A stretch of 64,000 bases of DNA from Rhizomys pruinosus (GCA_009823505.1 VZQC01000263.1:487322-551321), one strand, 5' to 3'. Shown: positions 1 to 11,735, counted from the stretch's first letter. Numbers and translations are program-made. The notes: generated by a model not told the origin, from the letters alone.

Positions 1-340
1 ACCCAGTCATACCACTCCTGGGAATATACCCACAAGACTCATCCTACTGCAAAAATACATGCACATCTAAGTTTATTGCAGCTCTCTTCACAATACCAAA
101 TTGCTGGAAGCAACTCAAATGCCCTTCAACTGACTGGATAATGAAAATGTGGTACATCTACACAATGGAGTTCTATGCAGTGGTAAAGAAAGATGACATC
201 ATGAACTTTGCAGGGAAATGGATGGAACTCAAAGCCATTATGCTAATGAAGTAACAGTCCCAGAAAAACAACTGACGAATGGCATCCCTCATTTGTGGAA
301 GCTAGCACCAAATCCCTAGTTGAAAGGCAAGCTGAACAAA
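1..340 (+). mobile_element. L1 ORF2 3' end, truncated by window edge
   Basis: The sequence encodes the familiar C-terminus of L1 ORF2p. A MWYIYTMEFYAVVKKDD stretch followed by FAGKWMEL is visible around 150-235. Stop codons and frame breaks show it is dead. The same region in the opposite orientation occurs at 7240-7580. The element begins outside the window. Confidence 0.9.
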
Positions 341-372
341 GTTAATGTTATATTTATTTTTATCTGAAAGCC

Positions 373-500
373 AAAGGACCCACCTCCAGGATGGATCAGA
401 GAGTAAAGGACCTGCCTCCAGGATGGATCAGAGAGTAAAGGACCTATCTCCAGGATGGATCAGAGAGCAAAGGACTCACCTCTGGGATGGATCAGAGAGA
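373..500 (+). repeat. 32-bp minisatellite, four units
   Basis: Four head-to-tail copies of a 32-bp unit containing ggatggatcagagag, differing by a few bases. They sit directly downstream of the L1 3' end and could be part of its 3' tail. There are no unique spacers, so this is not a CRISPR-like array. Confidence 0.85.
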
Positions 501-524
501 GAGAAAAAAACAGAATCAATAGAA

Positions 525-528
525 TGAG

Positions 529-564
<36 letters not shown>

Positions 565-646
565 CCTCTATCTACCTACCTATCTATCTATATCTATATC
601 TATATATCTATATCTATAACTATATATATATATATATATATATATA
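525..646. repeat. (TATC)n / (TA)n microsatellite
   Basis: A pure TATC tract grades into TATATC and then TA. An ambiguous base follows at 648, consistent with slippage or a consensus problem at the end of the tract. Confidence 0.95.
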
Positions 647-857
647 GNGTGTCCTGGGTTACCTCCGGAAAAAAAAAAAAGCAATGGTGCTGTTATAATG
701 TGAATCAAATCCCTTAACAGGCTCCAGAATTAACTTACCACTTATTTTCAGACTTTGTAATTGCAGTATATGGGTGGAAGGTATGTATTCATATTTTCAA
801 ATAGTATAAAATTAAAGGGAAAATGTTAATTCAAAAAAACAAAACAAAACCTTGACT

Positions 858-1075
858 GGGGCTGGGCGTGGTGGCGTACGCCTTTAATCCCAGTACTTGG
901 AGGCAGAGGCAGGCAGATTTCTGTGAGTTCAAGCCCAGTCTGGTCTATATAGTGAGTTCCAGGTAAGCTGACCCTACAGGGAGAACTTGTCTTAAAAAAG
1001 AAAAAAAAGGAAAGAAAGGAAAGAAGGAAGGAAGGAAGGAAGGAAGGAAGGAAGGAAGGAAGGAAGGAAGGGAGG
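858..1075 (+). mobile_element. B1 SINE with (GAAG)n tail
   Basis: A B1 body (gctgggcgtggtggcg ... gagaacttgtct) ends in an A-rich tail that has expanded into a GAAG/GGAA microsatellite at about 1000-1073. Confidence 0.92.
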
Positions 1076-1099
1076 GAATAGAAGCCCAAATTTGTTGAG

Positions 1100-1535
1100 G
1101 AAAGGAAAAGATTTCAAAAAAGATAGCAGAATAGGCATATGGATGTGTTTATTTCTCCTATCTCCCCAATTCTTGCCAGCAAGGATTAATATCCCAAACA
1201 CAAAACAAACTCACCAAAATCAAACACCAAAACAATGTATATTCCAAAGAATATTCAAAAGAAGAGTCCTTGACTAATAAATAAAGGAAAGGAGGTTTTC
1301 AGCATCTTTAGCCATGAGGGAAATACAAATTATAACTACTTTGAGGCTCCACATCACCCTACCCCAAATGACTATCAAATTATAACTGCTTTCAGGTTCC
1401 ACATCACCCTACCCCAAATGACTATCATCAAGAAAACAAACAACGGAAAATGCAACCAAGGATTTAAGGAAACAGGAAGTTGTAGACACTGCTGGTGAGG
1501 ACTGTGATGTTTAGTATCAAAGCTAAGAATAATCC
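1100..1535 (+). mobile_element. Degraded L1 ORF2 fragment
   Basis: Diverged L1 ORF2 DNA (the region around gggaaatacaaattataac and later ctgctggtgaggactgtg). It contains a near-perfect 50-bp tandem duplication at 1327-1376 and 1377-1426. Reading frames are lost. Confidence 0.7.
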
Positions 1536-1536
1536 T

Positions 1537-1697
1537 GTCAGCTGGGCGTGGTGGCGCATGCCTTTAATCCTAGCACTTGGGAGGCAGAGGCAGGCAGATC
1601 TTTGTGAGTTCAAGGCCAGCCTGGTCTACAGAGCGAGTTCCAGGCCACCTGGGGCTACAGGGAGACCCTGTCTCAAAAAGACCAAAAAAAAAAAATA
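1537..1697 (+). mobile_element. B1 SINE with TSD
   Basis: Full-length B1 ending in an A-rich tail. It is flanked by near-identical copies of aataatcctgtca (left) and aatagtcctgtca (right), read as its TSD. Confidence 0.93.
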
Positions 1698-1885
1698 GTC
1701 CTGTCAACTTGACAAGATCTGGAATTATCTAGGACACAAGCTTCTGAGCATGTCTATTTATCTAAAGGTTATCCTCTAAGAATGCCTGTGAGAAACTGTC
1801 TAGATTAGGTTAAAGGAGGTGGAGAGACGTACTCAAATTGTGGATGTCATCATTCCCTGGGCTGGGATCCTGTACTGAATTGAAA
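1698..1885 (+). repeat. Rodent interspersed repeat fragment (gtcaacttgac family)
   Basis: It begins with cctgtcaacttgacaag. Related sequence in the opposite orientation forms the repeat at 53866-54245. Family name not assigned. Confidence 0.5.
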
Positions 1886-1892
1886 GGAGAAA

Positions 1893-1965
1893 AGCTGGGC
1901 TGGAGAGATGACCCTGCAGTTAAGAGAGCTTACTGCACTTCCAGAGAACCTGAGTAACATAACTT
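1893..1965 (+). mobile_element. B2-superfamily fragment
   Basis: The 5' tRNA-like part only (gggctggagagatgaccctgcagttaag), diverged and truncated. Confidence 0.7.
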
Positions 1966-2030
1966 AAAAAATAAATAAATTCTAGTAACTTGGAGCCCAA
2001 TCTTGTATACATGAGACCCTGTCCCAGGAA

Positions 2031-3390
2031 AGCAACAATAAAAATGTACACTGTTGGTGGGAATGAAAGTTAATCCAGCTACTAAGGAAATAAGCTTGGT
2101 GGTTATGCAAAAAAAAAAAAAAACTCAAAATATCTGAGCAGCAGGATGTCATAACAAAACACATTGTTTTGTACAGATATATAGACTAATAAAAGACAAA
2201 AGACAGACTCAGAACCTCATCCTCATTCCTTGAAACCAAGTGACTGTCTTTCACCCACAACCCCAAAGGAACCCTTGGGATTTAGGTTCTATACAATAAA
2301 ATAGGGATTCCTCAACCAAGAAATACAGTTTGAGTGTAGAATTACTGTCATCTCAGCACTTGAGAAACTCAAACAGAAAGATTACTGTAAGTTTGAGGCC
2401 AGACTGAGCATATCAAGACTTTGCCTCAACAAAACAAAAAACGATAAAACAAAACTAAAAAACTGAAAATGAATCTACCATCTATACAGCTATACCACTC
2501 CTACATATATACCCAAAAGGCTTTTAAATCAATATAACACAGAGCTATTTGTACATCCATGTTTTTTTTTCCCTATACTATTCACAATAGCTAAGAAATG
2601 CAACCATCCACAGATGGGGTACATAAACACAATGTTATTTTTATTTTCTTATTGTAAAAGGGAATCATGTTCTTTCAGGAAGAAAATGAATGGAGGGGCT
2701 GGAGAGATGGCTCAGTGGTTAAGATCAACAACTGCTCTTGCAGGGAACTCGAGTTCAAGTCCCAGCACCCACATGGTGGCTAAGAACTGTCTTTAACTCC
2801 AGTTCTAGGGGAATCTGGAGCCCTCTTCTGACCTCTGCAGCATTGCACAACACGGGTGCACCAACCTACACTCATACACATAAAATAATAATAATAATAA
2901 AGATTTATTTCAAAAAAAGAAGAAAATGAAAGGAAATCGAGATGATTATTGTATTAATTGAGGTGAGCCATTATTACAAAGACTAATGCCACATCTTTTC
3001 TCAGAGGTGGCATCTGAGGGGTTGAAGATGATATGAAAAGTAAAAAGGATATAGAAGGAAAAAAAGAGAGTGAAAAGGAGATACAAAGGAAGACAATAGA
3101 AGGTGAATAAGATCAAAGCACATTATATCCATATATGGAAATGTAATAACAAAACACATTACTTTGTACAGATGTATACACTAATAAAAGATAAATAGAA
3201 AAAATAAATAAATAAATAAATAAAAAGATAAATAGAAGGCAGAGACTCAGATCTTCTTCCTCTACCATGAAGCCAACTGACTATCTTTCATCTGCAATCC
3301 CAAAGGAACCCTTGAGATTTAGGTTCTATATAATAAAACAAGGGTTCCTCAACCAAGAAATACAAGTTAAGTGTAGAATTACTGAGTTGA
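2031..3390 (+). mobile_element. Old L1 3' region with internal duplication
   Basis: L1 ORF2 sequence is recognisable at 2031-2145 and 2465-2695 and resumes after a B2 insertion at 2917. A segment at about 2146-2347 recurs at 3145-3384, roughly 80% alike, so part of the L1 3' region has been duplicated in direct orientation. A B1-like remnant occupies 2348-2440. Confidence 0.65.
2697..2915 (+). mobile_element. B2-superfamily SINE inside L1
   Basis: It runs from ggggctggagagatggctcag to an A-rich/AAT tail. Flanking aagaaaatgaa copies on both sides look like the TSD within L1 ORF2. Confidence 0.9.
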
Positions 3391-3794
3391 TATGGAAGGA
3401 TTAAAGAAGTATATGCATATATCTGCAGAGATCTGTGACCTGTCCCTTTATTTTGCTCCCAGAATGCACCAAAAGGAACATTACATTCTAGACAGGATAG
3501 TGGAGAAACTCTTCTGAGGACTCTGTCTACCGCATGGGGAGAACAACTGGCATCAGATGTTCTCCAACTTAACTGCACAATCACCTCTTATCCAAATTCA
3601 CTGTGAATTCATATAGCTAGATGAATGAGATAAAGTTATATGGACTCAGTAGAAGCCAAAGAAAGAAAGAGAACTAGATCTAGCTCCCCCACGCACACAC
3701 ACTCACATTCGCATAGGGACAAGTAGATACATTATATGCCAAACCAAAGAAAAGTTGCAATGCAACAATGCTATTGCAAGAAATGGACTAAATT

Positions 3795-4033
3795 GGGGCT
3801 GGAGAGATGGTACAGTGGTCAAGAATGCTTGCTGTTCTTTCACAGGACCTGGGTTCAATTCCCAGCACTCAGATGGTGGCTAACAACCATCTATAACTCC
3901 ACTTCCAGGAGATCTGATGCCTTCGTCTGCCTCTCCAGGCATTGCATACTGTGCTGCACTTACATATATGCAGGCATTGCATGCATGTGCTGCACTTACA
4001 CATATGCAGGCAAAACACTCATGCACATAAACT
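3795..4033 (+). mobile_element. B2-superfamily SINE, older form
   Basis: It begins ggggctggagagatggtacag. Its 3' part has a tandem duplication of about 35 bp containing the ggcattgcat ... gctgcacttaca motif. It faces the next B2 tail to tail. Confidence 0.88.
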
Positions 4034-4035
4034 AA

Positions 4036-4247
4036 TTTTTTTTCTTATGTGTATGAATGTACTGTCTGCCTGTAGGTTGGTGCACCCGTGTCATGCAAAG
4101 CTGCAGAGGTCAGAAGAGGCCGTCAGATTCCCCTGGAACTGGAGTTAAAGGTGGTTCTTAGCTGCCATGTGGGTGCTGGGAATCAAACCCAGGTCCTCTG
4201 CAAGAGCAGTTGGCGCTCTTAACCGCTGAGCCATCTCTCCAGCCCCA
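4036..4247 (-). mobile_element. B2-superfamily SINE, inverted next to the previous one
   Basis: Reverse-complement B2 ending in ctccagcccc. With 3795-4033 it makes an inverted pair with almost no spacer. Confidence 0.92.
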
Positions 4248-4254
4248 TAAATTA

Positions 4255-4490
4255 AAAATTTTAACGCATTTTGGAAACAACAACAACAACAGAAAAGACT
4301 GCATCAAAGAACTGACTGAAACAGTGAACTTCTGCTCAAAACAGTCAACTTCCCCATGGAAAATATTGAGAAAGACTAAGAGATGGAAAGCATGTTTGGC
4401 AGAATGCATGAGCTCTGGCGGGGTGGGGGAATAAGCGGGAACACGGGTCTAGATTTGTTAAAAATAAATAAATAAATAAATTTATGTGAA
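4255..4490 (+). mobile_element. L1 3' UTR fragment
   Basis: An (AAC)n stretch, agaactgactgaaacagtgaac and a G-rich tract lead to an A-rich tail. The same 3' end appears at 6924-7158 (minus) and 29340-29590 (plus). Confidence 0.82.
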
Positions 4491-4555
4491 AAAAAATTTT
4501 TAAAAGAACGAGAGTACGAGAGTAAGTGTTAAATTATTAGAGTAGATTACAAGAG

Positions 4556-4557
<2 letters not shown>

Positions 4558-4600
<43 letters not shown>
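4558..4600. repeat. (TC)n microsatellite
   Basis: About 40 bp of uninterrupted CT repeats, followed by a weak B1/B4-like remnant to about 4730. Confidence 0.95.
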
Positions 4601-4604
<4 letters not shown>

Positions 4605-4841
4605 TCCCTCTGTATTTATTTCAAAGGAGATGGCCTTGAACTCACACTGCAGCCCTTTGCCTTAAATTTATGATCTTCCTGACTCAGTCTCCCAAGTGTT
4701 TGAGACCACAGACCTGAGCCACCAGACTCAACTGCTGCCTGTTGTTTCAGTCTTCTCAGGTGGCCAAGGCAGGAGAGTGATGAAATTGAGGCCAGCCTGG
4801 GGCACATAATGAGACCCCATGTCAAAAACAAACAAATCGGG

Positions 4842-4985
4842 CCAAGCGTGGTGGCACACACCTTTAATCCTAGTACTCTGGAAGAAGGGTCAGGCAGATC
4901 TGTGTGAATGCGAAGACACCCTGGCCTACATAGTGAGTTCCAGGCCAGCCAGTATATAGGGAACCCTGCTTCAAAAAGTAAACAA
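4842..4985 (+). mobile_element. B1 SINE
   Basis: B1 body from gggccaagcgtggtggc to a short A-rich end; moderately diverged. Confidence 0.88.
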
Positions 4986-4994
4986 CATTTGCAA

Positions 4995-5312
4995 GCTTCC
5001 CGTGGCCTGAAAGCTCCATCCCCCTTTGTTCAGGAACCAAGCCCGGCTAGACTGAGAAGTATTCAAGACTGATTGTTACTGGGTGAGGGAGGGTGTGCCT
5101 TACTAACAGTCCCTAGATGGGCTGACTAGACTCCGGTGGATGAATTTGCACTTAAGGACATCTGGCTACAAATGCTTGGCTGGATAGGACTTACCATGTA
5201 TGGAGGAAAACATGTGGTCTGGTGGGGATTTGGGGGGGCATGAATGGAGAAGGGGGTCTAAACTTAATTAAGAACTGTTCTATGAAACTACAAAAGCTCA
5301 ATAAAAAGTAAA
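4995..5312 (+). mobile_element. L1 3' UTR fragment, older subfamily
   Basis: It contains a G-rich stretch near 5225 and ends ctacaaaagctcaataaaa, a typical L1 polyadenylation end. No coding sequence is attached. Confidence 0.7.
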
Positions 5313-5317
5313 CAGCA

Positions 5318-5472
5318 GGGCATGGTGGTGCTGGCCTTTAATCCCAGGACTCAGGAGGCAGAGACAGCCAGATCTCTGTGAGTTCAAGGCTAACTTGGTC
5401 TACATAGCAAGTTCCAGGCCAGCTGGGGCTACAAGGAGACCCTGTCTCAAAAAGACCAAAATAAATAAATAG
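5318..5472 (+). mobile_element. B1 SINE
   Basis: Directly follows the L1 tail; full length with an AAATAAAT tail. Confidence 0.9.
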
Positions 5473-5619
5473 TAAACAACAATCAAATAAACAACCCAAC
5501 ATGCCAACCAAAAATATACAGTCCTATCTGAAGAAAACCTACAAGCTCTGCTCCTGTTCTTAACAAACCTCTTAGAATTGCAGAACCCAAACTATGTGCA
5601 TAAGTAATTTAACTTTTTT

Positions 5620-5940
5620 GTTTGTTGTTTGTATTTGAAGAAGAGTCTCACCCTATAGCCTAGGCTGGTATAGAACTCTCTATTTAGGCCAGGCTGGCCT
5701 TAAGCTCAGAGCAATCTCCTACTTCACCCTTTCAAGTGTGGGGATAACAGATATGAATCACCAGTGTCTGGCTTCATTTTTTTTTTTTTTTTTGGTCTTT
5801 TTGAGACAGGGTCTTTCTATAGCGCTAGCTGGCTTGGAGCTTGCTATGTAGACCAGGCTGGCCTCCGCCTCACAGAAATCCACTGACCTCTGCCTCTCAA
5901 GTCCTGAGATTATAGGCATGCACCACCACAACCCACTGGC
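5620..5940 (-). mobile_element. Two B1 SINEs in tandem
   Basis: An old B1 at about 5620-5760 and a younger one at 5771-5940 (poly-T, then tctttttgagacagggtc), both reversed. Confidence 0.85.
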
Positions 5941-6195
5941 TTCATTTCTATAAATAAAAAAAAAAATTAACTAAGACTGACAAAGAAACTCAGTGACAGA
6001 GCACTTACTTATCTAGCAGGTGCAGTCTCGAATTTAATCTGAGTACCACAGAAGTAAAAGTTGAAAGAACTACAGCGAAATATTTTAGAGTAGCTAAGAA
6101 TAGAGAAGACGGTGGTACTTCCTGTACAGCTGGATTGTGGTTAAAGATATTCTAAGGGTGAAGAAAAGAGAGGCTATTAAATGTGGACCTTTATT

Positions 6196-6335
6196 GAGCT
6201 GGGTGTGGTGGTGGATGCCTTTAGTCCCTGCAATGGGAAAGCAGAGGCAGGTGGATCTCCATGAGACGGAGGCCAGCCTGGTCTATGTAGTAAATTCCAG
6301 GTCAGCTGCAGGGAGACCCTGTCTCAAATAAGGAA
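6196..6335 (+). mobile_element. B1 SINE
   Basis: gagctgggtgtggtggtgg start, with a small deletion near the 3' end. Confidence 0.88.
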
Positions 6336-6574
6336 GGGACTTGCATTAGGCTCTGCAGAACAGGGAGAACAGAACAATGCAGTGGGGGGGGGTGGTAGGG
6401 GGGGTAAAAGCACTGCAGCAGAGAGGAGAGGACAACACAAGTGAATAAGTCTGTAAATCTGTGTTGTCAGTCACCAGTCTAGAAGGTGAGTTATGTTTTA
6501 GAGTCACAAATACCTTAAAAGCCTTTCCTGAAGCATCACAGTTTGAAGAATCTGCCTTTCTTTTTTTAATATTT

Positions 6575-6798
6575 TTAATTTTATTTATTTATTTTTTATG
6601 TGTATGAATGTACCGTCTGCATGTAGGTCTGTGAACCCGTGTCGTGCAATGCTGCGGAGGTCAGAAGAGGGCGTCAGATTCCTCTGGAACTGGAGTTAAA
6701 GATGGTTCTCAGCCACCATGTGGGTGCTGGGGATCGAACCCTGGTCCTCTGCAAGAGCTGTCGGCACTCTTAACCTCTAGGCCATCTCTCCAGCTCTG
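6575..6798 (-). mobile_element. B2-superfamily SINE
   Basis: Reverse-complement copy without the 17-bp internal duplication seen in the younger subfamily. Confidence 0.93.
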
Positions 6799-6908
6799 AA
6801 TCTGCCTTTCTTACCCTGTCCCATTTAGAAATATCCCAAATACCCCAGTGGTTACCATCTTACTCCTCATATTCCTCAAGCTCATCTGACAGAGGCTTCC
6901 TTCATACT

Positions 6909-7683
6909 ATGGGGGGATGATATATTTTTTTTTAATTGTATTTATTTATTTATTTTTAACAAATCTAGACCCGTGTTCCCGCTCATTCCCCCACCCCGTC
7001 AGAGCTCGTGCATTCTGCCAAACATGCTTTCCATCTCTTAGTCTTTCTCAATATTTTCCATGGGGACGTTGACTGTTTTGAGCAGAAGTTCACTGTTTCA
7101 GTCAGTTCTTTGATGCAGTATTTTCTGTTGTTGTTGTTGTTTCCAAAATGCATTATGTCCAACTGCTTTGTACAGAAGCTCAGGGGGCCCTACACAAGAA
7201 ATACTTACAACTGGGTAATTGACACTAGCATCCACAGATGAGGGATACCATTCGTCGTTTGTTTTTCTGGGACTGTGTTACTTCACTCAGCATGATGTCC
7301 TCTAGCTCCAGCCATTTTCCTGCAAAGCTCGTGATGTCGTCTTTCTTTACTGCTGCATAGAACTCCATTGTGTAGATGTACCACATTTTCTCTATCCATT
7401 CGTCAGTTGAGGGGCATTTAGGTTGGTTCCAGCTCTTTGCTATTGTGAAGAGAGCTGAAATAAACATGGCCGTGCATGTATCTCTGTGGTGGCGTAAGTC
7501 TTGAGGGTACATGCCCAGGAGTGGTATGGCTGGGTCGGGTGGCAAGTTCATTCCAAGTCTTCCAAGGGTTCTCCACACTGCTTTCCATAGTGGCTGTACG
7601 AGTTTACATTCCCACCAGCAGTGGATGAGTGTTCCCCTTTCCCCACAACCTCTCCAGCACTTGGTATCATGGGGGGATGATAT
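6909..7683 (-). mobile_element. 5'-truncated L1 with perfect TSD
   Basis: A 15-bp TSD, atggggggatgatat, lies at 6909-6923 and 7669-7683. Between them, on the minus strand, are the ORF2p C-terminus (PLLGMYPQDLRHH, MWYIYTMEFYAAVKKDD, FAGKWLELEDIMLSE at 7578-7225), then 3' UTR and a poly-T tract at the left end. The 117-residue open stretch is well preserved, so the insertion is fairly young. It is far too short to encode a working reverse transcriptase. Confidence 0.96.
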
Positions 7684-7819
7684 TTATAAGAACTCTGGAT
7701 AGTCTCTGTGAAGGAGGGTCTAGCATTTTGTTCTCAGTGGAGTGCCTTTTCTCCTGCGTGCTGTCTGGGAAGAGATTTGTCCGATGCATTGATTAGGGTG
7801 GATTAAGGACTCCACTCTT

Positions 7820-7935
7820 CCAGCTGGGTGAGGTGGTATGCACCTGCACTCCCAGCACTTGAGTGACTGAAGCAGGAAAATCCTGAAATTTAAAACCAGC
7901 CTAGTCTACAGAATGAAACGGTCTCAAAGTACAAA
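7820..7935 (+). mobile_element. Old B1 remnant
   Basis: Diverged B1 (cagctgggtgaggtggtatgc ... agtctacagaatgaaacggtctca). Confidence 0.65.
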
Positions 7936-7939
7936 ACAA

Positions 7940-8490
7940 AACACCCTACCATTACAGTAAGTGTAGAAACAGAAAGTACACTATAGTATGTCAGAACAGA
8001 TTTACCCTTGACCAAAGGAAATGAATGAATCTTGGAAAGGCAGAGTGGGGATCAAGGTGGTCAGGGAGGTACACTGGGACAAGCCAGGATGAATGCATTA
8101 AATTTAACGCTAATTAATATATGTTGATTCCTAACCAAAAAATACAAAATCTGAAATGTTTTAAAGTCTAAATATTTTTGAATGCCACCATACACCATAA
8201 ATAGACAATTCCACTCCTAACCTCATATAGCAGTCTAAATTCAGATACACTCAAAAATTGGATAAAATTGTCATCATGGTATATTTATAATGGTAAATAT
8301 GACATATGACTATACTTTGTGTTTCCAATTGGTTCCTATTCCCAAGATATTTCATTAAGTACGTGCAAATATTTCAAAAACTTGTACGAAGCACTTCTGG
8401 TCCCAAGCATTTAAGATCAAGGTTTTTCTAATCTGGAATGCAATGAAGACGATTCATAGCATGGTAAAGTGTCAGAGTAAGAGACCTGAA
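7940..8490. other. Apparently unique AT-rich sequence
   Basis: No repeat, coding stretch or splice-like structure recognised. Confidence 0.5.
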
Positions 8491-8495
8491 GTTAG

Positions 8496-8720
8496 GGGCT
8501 GGAGAGATGGCCTAGCGGTTAAGGAACACCGACTGCTCTTGCAGAGGACCCGGGTTTGGTCCCCAGCACCCACATGGCTGCTAAGAACCGTCTTTAACTC
8601 CAGTTCCAGGGGAATCCGACACCCTCTTCTGACCTCCGCAGCATTGCACGACACAGGTACACAGACCTACATGCAGACAGTACATTCACACACTAAAAAA
8701 TAGAATTAAAAAAAATCTTA
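8496..8720 (+). mobile_element. B2-superfamily SINE
   Basis: Nearly consensus, with an A-rich tail. agactgaagttaggg follows the tail and agacctgaagttagggg precedes the element, a likely TSD. Confidence 0.94.
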
Positions 8721-8846
8721 AAAAAAAAAAAGAGACTGAAGTTAGGGCTACAGGGTAAGAGAGTCCTCAATTCATTCCCCATTGAGACCAGAACCAAGAG
8801 GGAGAAAGTAGATGAAGAAGACAAAAGAGGAGCATTGAGGCAGAAG

Positions 8847-9410
8847 CCAGGCATGGTGGCACACTCCTGTATCCCTAGCACTTGGGAGGTAGAGGCAGGA
8901 AAATTGAGAACTTAAGGTCAACTTGGGCTACATAGCAAGTTGAGGCTGCCATGGGCTGAGACAGTCTCAAAAAAAAAAAAAAGTGAACCAAAACAAAACC
9001 TCTCAGGCATGGAAATGGAGAAGAGCCCAGCATAACTCTGGAGCCAAACCTGGCAATTCAGTCCTATAAGCCAACAAATGGGAGACTGAGGCAGGAGGAC
9101 TACTGGACTACATAGTAAGAACCTGTCTCAAAAAGTATATACAATGACTGTGAGTCTGGATATGTTGAGATATGGCAATAGCACTCTCCAAAGTAGTGGG
9201 ACCAAAATGAGGAACTGCAAGATGAGCTGACAGGTTTAGCTTTATTCCTCTTCAGCCTGACAGGCGTCTGGGTATAGGGAAGGCACAGTGCAGTGAGATA
9301 CACCTGTAAGTCCAGCACTTGAGAGGTACGTACAGGAGGATCCCTACAAGTTTAAGCCAGCCTGGTCTGCATAACACATTCCAGGCCAGCCATGGCTACA
9401 TAGAGAGACT
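8847..9410 (+). mobile_element. Cluster of old B1-type SINEs
   Basis: Three diverged B1-like bodies, at about 8847-8985, 9030-9130 and 9285-9410, each with the B1 core order (agcacttg, gaggcaggag, cctggtct or equivalent). Confidence 0.7.
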
Positions 9411-9429
9411 TATGTGTGATATGAAATGA

Positions 9430-9505
9430 CAAAAATCAGAGAGAGAAAAGGAGACACAGAGAGAGAGAGAAAGAGAGAGACAGAGAGAGAAAGAGAGAGA
9501 GGGAT
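9430..9505. repeat. GA-rich low-complexity tract
   Basis: Imperfect (GAGA/AAGA) repeats downstream of an old B1. Confidence 0.85.
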
Positions 9506-10049
9506 AACAGCAGAGAGCTCATTAGAGAAATTAGTTAATCATCTCTTCCAAGTACAGGAAGTATGAATTTGCATTGGGGGCCTGAGGAACTTCCCATTGT
9601 TTGTAATAATGTCTCTGGGGAGATTACCTTGAAGAGTACAAAGAGAAAAGAAAAAGCAAGAAGGTTTGCAATGTCATGTAGCTTTATAAAGACTGAGTTT
9701 CAGGGGACAGGCTGGGGGGGGTGCCAGGGGAGAAGCAGGTATAATGGTAATTAAGAGTGACTGAAAAATTATGTATGAAACACATAAAATAAAAGTAAAG
9801 TAATTAATTTAATTTAATTAAATAAAGACTGAGTTTCAGATGTGCTGAATAAATCACTATTTAGTTTCAGACATTAAATTTGATTTTTTTTTTTTTTTTG
9901 GTTTGGGATTTTAGCTTTTGTATTTCTGTTCATCCCTTAAATTTTTCTTTATATTTTTATATCTTTTGCTGTTTTGATTTTTTTCTTTTTTGAGACAGAG
10001 TCGTATGTTTCCCAGGCTGGCCTCCAACACCCTATGTATTTAAGAATGA

Positions 10050-10290
10050 CCCTGGGGCTGGAGAGATAGTCTAGTGGTTAAGAGCACCAACCGCTCTTTC
10101 AGAGGACCCGGGTTCAATCCCCAGCACCCACATGGCGGCTGAGAACCATCTGAAACTCCAATTCCAGGAGAACTCCAGTTCCAGGGGAATCTGACACCCT
10201 CTTCTGACCTCCACGGCATTGCACGACACGGGTGCACAAACCTACATGCACAGAGTACATTCATACACATACAGAAATAAATAAAAAGTT
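10050..10290 (+). mobile_element. B2-superfamily SINE, internal-duplication subfamily
   Basis: Carries two adjacent 17-bp units, aactccaattccaggag and aactccagttccagggg, where other B2s here have one. Confidence 0.95.
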
Positions 10291-10299
10291 AATGGAGAA

Positions 10300-10815
10300 G
10301 AGTTCTAGCTCTGAGCCTCTCAGTAGCTATGATTTAATCTAGTTAGCACCAAGTCTATACGATAGCTGACATTGCTATACTACTATATACAACTCAGATG
10401 CTATTCTAAGTATCTTTTAGCATAAATAGATTGATACAACACAAACACTTTAAGGTGTCGGTACTATTATTATGTTCATTTTATAATTGGCGTCATTGAG
10501 TATGTCCAACATCACCAGGCACTCAGACACCATCAGTCAGAAAATGGACCCCACACTCACGTTTCACGTTGCTTTCCTTTTCAGATACTCAATTTCCTGT
10601 TTGTAAATTAAGACTGCAATATCTCTAGACTACCCTAAAACTTTACTATTACATGAATTTATAAAAAGAGTTAGTAGATTTACAGAATCTGGTCTTTCTG
10701 AAAATTAGCAGCAGAGGGCAGCAGAAAGCATGGCATGGAGGCTTTTGAAAATTTTCTGAAGCTGTGCAGACTAAACACTGCATAAAATTTACAAACAAAA
10801 AATTATACAAATATA
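10300..10815. other. Apparently unique sequence
   Basis: No gene or repeat recognised. Confidence 0.5.
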
Positions 10816-10824
10816 ATTTAATCG

Positions 10825-11079
10825 AGCTGGACGTAGTGGTGCATGCCTGTAATAGCAACACTCAGGAGGCTGAGACAGGAGAATAACTGAGTTTGAGGTC
10901 AGCTTGGGATATGCAACAAGAGCCTGTCTTGTAAACAAAAAACATTTGGGCCACTTGCCGCTGAGCCTAATGATCTCAATTCTATCCCCAGGACCGACGT
11001 CATGAAAGAGAGAGCCCACTCTGGCAAGCTGACCCCTGACCTTCACATGCACACCATGGTACACACACGTGCACTCAAG

Positions 11080-11115
<36 letters not shown>
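10825..11115 (+). mobile_element. Old B1 followed by B4/ID-like fragment and (CA)n
   Basis: B1 remnant at 10825-10945, then a weak tRNA-SINE-like stretch, then a CA microsatellite at about 11083-11115. Confidence 0.65.
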
Positions 11116-11119
<4 letters not shown>

Positions 11120-11262
11120 AATTTAACTAAAAAACAAAGAAGGGAAAATATTTCATCTTCATAACTGTAATTTAGTGCAGCACTACAATTAATATAGTAT
11201 TGGCTATTACAGACTTCTAAAAACTAAAAACAGACATAAAAGCTGAAAGCTTTATTTCTTTT

Positions 11263-11405
11263 TTTGTGGTCTTTTTGAGACAGGGTCTTCCCATAGCTTC
11301 AGCTGGCCTGGAACTCACTAGACCAGGCTGGCCTTGAACTCAGAGATCCTCCTGCCTCTGGCTCCCAAGTGCTGGGATTAAAGGTGTGGGCCACCACGCC
11401 TGGTT
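11263..11405 (-). mobile_element. B1 SINE
   Basis: ggtctttttgagacagggtc to ccaccacgcctgg. Confidence 0.92.
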
Positions 11406-11464
11406 GTTACTGGCATTTCTTGAAATTTTTTTATTACATATGAAATTTTAAGAAAATATCATTA

Positions 11465-11691
11465 AAGGGGCTGGAGAGACAGCCTAGCGGTTAAGAGCAC
11501 CGACTGCTCTTTCAGAGGACCCGGGATCAATCCCCAGCACCCACGTAGCGTCTAAGAACCATCTGTAACTCCAATTCCAGGAGAACTCCAGTTCCAGGGG
11601 AACCCGAGACCCTCTTCTGACCTCCTCGGCATTGCATGACACGGGTGCACAAACCTACAAGCAGACAGTACATTCATACACATACAACAAA

Positions 11692-11734
<43 letters not shown>

Positions 11735-11735
11735 A
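11465..11735 (+). mobile_element. B2-superfamily SINE, duplication subfamily, with (AAAT)n tail
   Basis: Both 17-bp units are present near 11566-11600. The tail is an AAAT microsatellite. Confidence 0.95.

Noticed and set aside
373..500. CRISPR-like array
   Set aside because: Units abut with no spacers; a minisatellite in a mammalian genome.
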